A stretch of 64,000 bases of DNA from Limonium bicolor (taxonomy: Eukaryota; Streptophyta; Magnoliopsida; Caryophyllales; Plumbaginaceae). This document shows positions 58,561 through 64,000 of the stretch, in pieces. Made by a program: the position numbers and the translations under genes. Each line of letters begins with the position of its first letter. Position 1 is the first letter of the stretch. The DNA lies in NCBI GenBank assembly GCA_023374045.1, contig CM041780.1:89431627-89495626 (forward strand), given 5' to 3'. A model generated the notes under the pieces. That model ran no database searches. It worked only from the letters and a program-made list of their open reading frames with translations, and was not told the origin of the DNA.

Positions 58561-61140
58561 CGCTGCATGCACAAGGATTAGAATGAAGAAGAAGAGATAA
58601 TATCAGTATGTTTTGTTAAACAAAAATTCGTTGTGTGATGAATGTAAATGATTGTTAGTGTGAAATGATTTTTATTTATCTTAAAAATGTTGTGAGATGG
58701 GTGTCACTTTATTTCGTCAATTTTTTTTTTAAAGGGGATGTATCCGTAGACACCGCAAACTTCACCCCATAAAGCAAAGTTGTGAGAGCGATAGATAAAA
58801 CGTGAAGGGTCGTCACGTTGGTTCCCTTCTTTAAACAAGACGTGCATGCCAAAAGAAACCGAGATTTTGGAAAACAATTTTTTTTAAAAACCGTGTTTTC
58901 AAAGTGGCGGATTTTCTCAATATGAATTTTGACGCTCGGTCATTCGCAAAGAAAATAGGGAGTGGGGAACCCTATACACATTGATCTAAACAAATTCAAA
59001 GGGATGTATAAACCTATACATGTAATCTATTCAGAAATGGACGAGAGAGAAAAGAATCATAGGGGAAGAAGACCTATACATCATCAATCCTAAAATGTCA
59101 TTAAAATGGGGAAGTGTTGAGATGGGCTTCTACTGAACTCTTCTGGTCCGCCTTCGGACTTCTGACTGGCTGCTCACGCTCGGGCAACTGGTTGGCTGCT
59201 CACTCGTCTTCGGGCTCTCGCAGCGAAGTGGTACTGCCATCAAGTAATACAAGCTGGTGTTCGTCTAACTTTCAACAGCTTGAACTCGAACAGTCGTTGC
59301 TAGTCTTCATGTCGCTTGACTCGGGTTGGTACGACTCTGATTTTGTATTTGAACAGTTGGTGTTGGTCTTCATGTCGCTCGGCTAGCTCCACAGGTTGAT
59401 GCACCTCTGGCCTTCAGCTCGATCCGCGTAGTCGATCTTCATGCTGCTTCACTTGCTTCAACGAGAGGAATGGGGGATATTTTGAGAAAGGAAAGATGAT
59501 TGATCGAGCACAAAATTTTATGTGAAAATCCACCACTTTTGTGAAAACATGAAATGACTAGTACGCTCCACAGTAATGACCGCTGCTCTTGAAGGTGGGC
59601 AGAACTTCAAAAATAGCGGGTCACGACATGGGGACTAAATCATTTATTTTGAAATACATTTGTGAAAATCCACTTTGAAAACTGTTTTCGAAAACCATTA
59701 AGAAATGATGTTGGTGAAGAATGTTGTTTGAAATTCATTTGTAGAAAGTAGGTTTTTCGAAATCTATTTCTGAAAATCGTTTTGGAAATAACAAGGTTTT
59801 AAAGGATGAAGTGACGGGTTTTAAAACCCAAAATGTTTGGGAGCAAAACTAAGGTGAGACTCTAAATTGAATGAGCTTGTAAAACCTCTTTAAAAGATAT
59901 GTGAAAGAGAATTCCGAACGTTTTAAAACAGACTGGTTTGAAAAAGTGGTTTGCACACATGTGTAGCATAAAGTAAATCGTGGCTATATTTGATGTGGAG
60001 CTGTAAGTGTTAATGTTGGGATAATCACTTTCCAGGTCAATTATGATTTCGTTTCACCGGGGGAACCATCGTCCCTTCACTGTTCATCTCTCGGGTTTTT
60101 TCTCTGTTATGCCTTTGCGGGGCACGTTATCAAGAAAGTCCGGAGTGCTTAAGTTCGAAAGGTCAGGACACCCGAGATGATAAGGAAACATACGCCACGG
60201 CCAGTGATGATCCGACAACACCCCACTTTTCGGGAAACTCGGAGAAGTACTGCATGGGAACGGGTCTCTCGTCACCTGCACGGTCAGGTGTGTCTAAGGT
60301 CCAAATTATTCACTGACTACGTTGTGCCATGTATGGGTATCCGGTAAATACGGGATCCTCTATGGACGTATAGCGTGACATTGGGCTTTAGAGACACATG
60401 TGGTGCAGAGGAGCAATGGAGAACTGAGCCCATGCAATCTTCAGGGTAAGACAGAAGGGCGGTCAGACAGGCGGCATACAAGGGGGTGACTTCCATAAAC
60501 CCGTCTTAGACACCGGACCAGGTAGCTGGACACTGAAGGCTCAAAGTTCACTATATGCTGGCTTCGACTCGGATAATGGAGGATATTTTTGGATCATGAG
60601 CTCAAAGTGTTGGTCGGAGACCGTACCGCCTCGTGGGTTTGTTCACTGAGAGAGTGACCCTAGCTCATGGGGAATCAACCGTGGACTGGTTGGGGATCCC
60701 GTGACATCGTGGGTAAATCGGGTGACACAGAGGAATGCATGTCCTAAGCTACCCACCCCATGCACCCCACAATCGCAGTATAAATATGAAAGTAGTAAAT
60801 AAACCAGATGAAGTTAGCACCAACCCATGTACTAAGTGTTTTATCTTGAGATTAGTGATTCCAAATTGGTTGTTATTAACCTAAAGGGAAGTTAGCTTCA
60901 TTTAGTCCTAAGTGTCTCTTTCTAATCGTGAGCTAATCATTAACCCAATTGTTGTCATGTTTGTTGAGGATCTATCAAGTCCTAACTGTCCTCATCAGGT
61001 ACACACTCTAAGTGTGGAGTAGAATAATCCTAAAGGCTTTGAAAAGAATCTCTTGAAGGTTTTGAAAGAAGTGGGGAAGTCCCGACAATTTTGAATGGAG
61101 TTCAGTCTTCCTTGAGTTTGAGAAAAACTTACTCAAGTTT
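58561..61140 (-). other. 5' leader of the Tat/Ogre-like element
   Basis: 2.6 kb between primer site and gag. 58730-58950, read on the plus strand, resembles the polypurine border plus the first 200 bp of the LTR in inverted orientation (TAGACACC...CACCCCATAAAGCAAA and a shared GACGTGCATGCC). 59110-59470 is TTCGGGC/GGCTGCTC-rich. The rest shows nothing recognisable. Confidence 0.5.
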
Positions 61141-61158
61141 TCCCCAGCAGAGTCGCCA
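61141..61158 (-). other. Primer binding site of the Tat/Ogre-like element
   Basis: The minus strand reads TGGCGACTCTGCTGGGGA, three bases from the LTR. It is a tRNA 3' end of the type used by Ogre-like elements (possibly tRNA-Arg, from memory), distinct from the tRNA-Asp site of elements 1 and 2. Confidence 0.8.
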
Positions 61159-61161
61159 TTC

Positions 61162-64000
61162 TGTGGAGGGTGATTTTTCGGTATGAGGGGGGGTCTATGT
61201 AAATATGGTCTCACTGAAAAGTCAAGACCCTAGAAAAATGCCATTCTGTGGAGGGTGAAAACCCGTTATTCTGGCATCCCTCAAATACTTACTAAATCGT
61301 CCGTCTTTCCCAGAAAGCTTATGGGGAATGCTAGTGAGCACTACAGCCGCTCTCGATGGGCTCCACGCGGACTTATGCCTCTATAAGGCGGAATTGACTA
61401 GAGTCGCCACCTAGTTTGACCTATGATAACTAGGAAGGAAGATCGGGTTCTAAGAACCGTTAAGTGACTCTGAGATTAGTACCTATGGATAGGACTTATC
61501 TGGTCATGTCAGAGATTCTGTGTGGGTTCGCACTGGGTTACACCCCTTAGAAGTGGCAACGACCACGACTTCGGATTGGTGCCCGAGGAAACCTCGGTCT
61601 CCAATTGTCGGGATTGCCTTCTTTCAAAACCTTATGGAGAGATTCAATTTAAAGCCAAAGGATAGGATTGGATGTGGACTGAAGAACAGATGATTTTCAA
61701 GAGTTTGGAGAAATAGGCTGGTCTTGAAATATTGGCCGGTGAAATTGGTTGGAATGTGGAGAGGTTGGAGGTTGTTTTGACTTTCACGAGTTTAAAAGGA
61801 TGCTAGAAGTTTTGAGGAGCAAAGGGGCATTTTGGTCATTTTTTAGTAAAGAGGCGTTTGGATCATTTGATGGAATTGAGGAATTTTATGTGTTTATAAA
61901 GTTTGGATTTTTGAATGGTCAAATTTTTTGGGAAGTCAAAGGTATTGGTGGAGTGTGAAAGAGGACATTTGGTTTATAGGTGTTCGGGTTTTGAAGACGT
62001 TCCAGGTTTTTGGGAGTCTTCGGGAGTTGGAGGTCCTAGGTGACTTGGAGTTTGTTCAGAGAGAGATTGAGGAGTGTTTATGTGACTTGAGGTCCTATAG
62101 GAAGGGTTGTACGAGTTTATCCAGAATTGTCTCTCTTAAAGTTTTCTAAAACCGAAAAAAATCATTTTTTGTTGTGAAAGGGCGGATAATCCCGAGGGAT
62201 TACCCTATGTACCCCCTCGAACACGACACTTAATTAATGGTAAGTGCCGAGGCTCGAAAGATGGGGTAATGAATTTATGTCGAAAAATAGGATTCAGAGA
62301 GAAACACCATGAATGAGATGTTCTCGGTCGAACCCTAATAACGTCTCTAACTCCCGGGTTTTAAAACATTAAAAACCGAAAACATTGAAATCGAGCGGAA
62401 GGGAGTTAGACGATTCTAAAATCCCGGCTGCAACTAGGAAGGTCGTTACTTCCCTAGCACCCCGCCTTGTAAACATCTAGGCTGCAATTAGGGGAGGTTT
62501 GTCACCCTAATGCCCCGCCTAAAGAGATCCAGACTGCGACAAGGGAGGTTATGACCCCAGTGCCCCGCCTCGGATTTTTATTTTTGGGAAGGAAGACAAG
62601 TGATGTCCTAACCATGGAGGAAATGTTTTGAAGGGGTTAACATTACTTGCTCCCCGAAAACGGTTTATTTGAGTTAAAGACTGAATTGGAAAACTTTGAA
62701 GTTGTTCGGAATTCTCGGTAAAGAAACACTGATTTTGAAAAATGTTTTTAGGAGAAAACTTTCTGTATATGTGAGAAGAACTTTCTGCAATGGAGAAGAG
62801 TTTTCTGTGATGTGAGAAGAGTTTTTCCTTTTTAAATTCCACAAAACGGTTTCTTTGAAAACTTGATGAAATAAAGTGATGGTTTGAAATTCTTTTTGGT
62901 TTTTGGGTTTTGAAAGGAATTTACAAGATGAAAATGAATTGAAAGGAGTCGGGTTTGAAAGATGTGTTGGAATTGATTTGATTTGGTCTTTTGGTCAAGG
63001 TCAAGATTTGACACTTGTGGACTTGGTTTGGGTTGGTGGGCTAATGGGCCGAGTTGGGCTGATGGGCCGAGTTGGGAGTTGCTGATGGGCCGAGTTGGGC
63101 TGATGGGCCGAGTTGGGCTGATGGGCCGAGTTGGGCTGATGGGCCGAGTTGGGCTGATGGGCCGAGTTGGGCTGATGGGCCGAGTTGGGCTGATGGGCCG
63201 AGTTGGGCTGATGGGCCGAGTTGGGCTGATGGGCCGAGGCTGATGGGCCGAGTTGGGCCGAGTTGGGCTGATGGGCCGAGTTGGGCTGATGGGCCGAGTT
63301 GGGCCGAGTTGGGCTGATGGGCCGAGTTGGGCTGATGGGCCGAGTTGGGCTGATGGGCCGAGTTGGGCTAATGGGCCGAGTTGGGCTATGGGCTTTGGGC
63401 CAAATGTGGGCATTTGGGCCGTGTTTGAGGGAGACTTGGACTAAGCTACATAATTGGGCCGGCTTTGAGTAGGTTTGGGGCTTCTAGTTTGAGGCCGGGT
63501 CTCATGGGCTTGGACTTGGGTCTTAGGCTTGGACTCGGGCCTTGGACTTTCGAGTTCAGACCTGTTTTTGGGCCGTGAGCTTGGGACATGGGCTTTGGGC
63601 CGAAGGTTTGGATATAGGCCTAGGCCGCGGGTTTGGGTGATGAGATATTGGGCCTTGGGTTCGATGATGAGGTATTGGGCCTTGGGTTTCGATTTCGGGC
63701 TTCGGGTTTGGGCCTTGGGCTTTGGTTTTTGGGCTACGATGGCGGAACTTCAGGCTAGACTTGTGAGGTAGGGGGATTGATTTATGAACTAAAGAGTTTG
63801 GACCAGGTGAGTGGACTTTTGAAGTTGTGGGCCGGATTGGCTCTTGGAAGTGGGCTAGCGACAGTTAGTTAAAACAGGGAGAGGGTTTGAATTTTGAAAA
63901 GTGATGAATGAAACCGAGAGACAATCCTGGTTTTGACCTTCTCCTTTTTTATTGGAATGATGATCAAAGGAGTGGGTTTTGGATCGGAATGGAATAATAA
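61162..64000 (-). repeat. 5' LTR of the Tat/Ogre-like element, cut by window end
   Basis: Matches 46829-49667 with about seven isolated differences seen by eye outside the G-rich array. The array at 63034-63390 is expanded and rearranged. Confidence 0.92.
63034..63390. repeat. 18-bp G-rich tandem array, about 20 copies
   Basis: Same unit as 48702-48908 but nearly twice as many copies, with several partial units (GAGTTGCTGAT, a GGGCCGAGGCTGAT junction and doubled GGGCCGAGTT). Confidence 0.95.

Larger units (their letters stand above)
46829..64000 (-). mobile_element. Giant Tat/Ogre-like LTR retrotransposon with gag but no pol, runs off the window
   Basis: Left LTR 46829-52611, interior 52612-61161, right LTR from 61162 to beyond the end. 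The primer site at 61141-61158 puts the 5' LTR on the right. A polypurine-like stretch (minus strand AAGGGGAGCCATC) touches the other LTR at 52612. LTRs of about 5.8 kb and a Tat-type Gag point to the Ogre group. Downstream of gag there is no protease, RT or integrase, only tandem repeats and non-coding DNA, so the copy is non-autonomous. The LTRs are almost identical, so the insertion is young. Confidence 0.85.

Overview
The window is nuclear DNA of a flowering plant, most likely a eudicot. The evidence is wall-to-wall plant LTR retrotransposons (Copia, Athila-like, chromovirus and Tat/Ogre-like), plant MITEs, a spliced gene for the plant RNase III-like protein NFD2, a decayed Shaker-type K+ channel fragment, and one small plant-type intronless gene. 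Every coding-competent retroelement here lies on the minus strand.

Left half (1-30932): one SIRE-like Copia provirus, whose 3' end lies beyond the left edge, has been hit three times. Athila-like element 1 (5749-11880, near-perfect 5-bp target duplication) split its gag and kept only gag. Athila-like element 2 (13190-23945, perfect CTAGC duplication) split its 5' LTR and carries a degenerate gag-pro-RT-RNaseH-integrase set. Element 3 (24423-30634) hit the same LTR and has no protein coding capacity (LARD-like), but keeps an Athila-style primer site and polypurine region. The Copia pol has lost most of its integrase. It is followed by an extra broken ORF (589-2532) with its own TATA-like promoter.

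Middle (30933-43290): low-copy DNA. It holds an AKT/KAT-type potassium-channel pseudogene (31075-31570), an intact 195-codon intronless gene of unknown function (33452-34039), a Stowaway-like MITE (35913-36138), the three-exon NFD2 gene (38609-39962, minus) and a 172-bp hAT-type MITE with perfect 8-bp duplications (42451-42622). The rest is AT-rich spacer with degenerate repeats.

Right part (43291-64000): a chromovirus 3' LTR (43291-45761) and the end of its integrase are cut off by a young, giant Tat/Ogre-like element (46829 to beyond 64000). That element has about 5.8-kb LTRs, a gag gene without pol, and a 3' region rich in tandem repeats, including a 49-bp satellite with a four-unit higher-order structure. 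Its LTRs carry an 18-bp G-rich array with about 11 copies in one LTR and about 20 in the other.

I see no prokaryotic defence system or CRISPR array. The least expected signal is that three unrelated LTR families here each carry clusters of short, GC-rich, family-specific hairpins in their LTRs, and in two of the families also in the leader next to the primer site.
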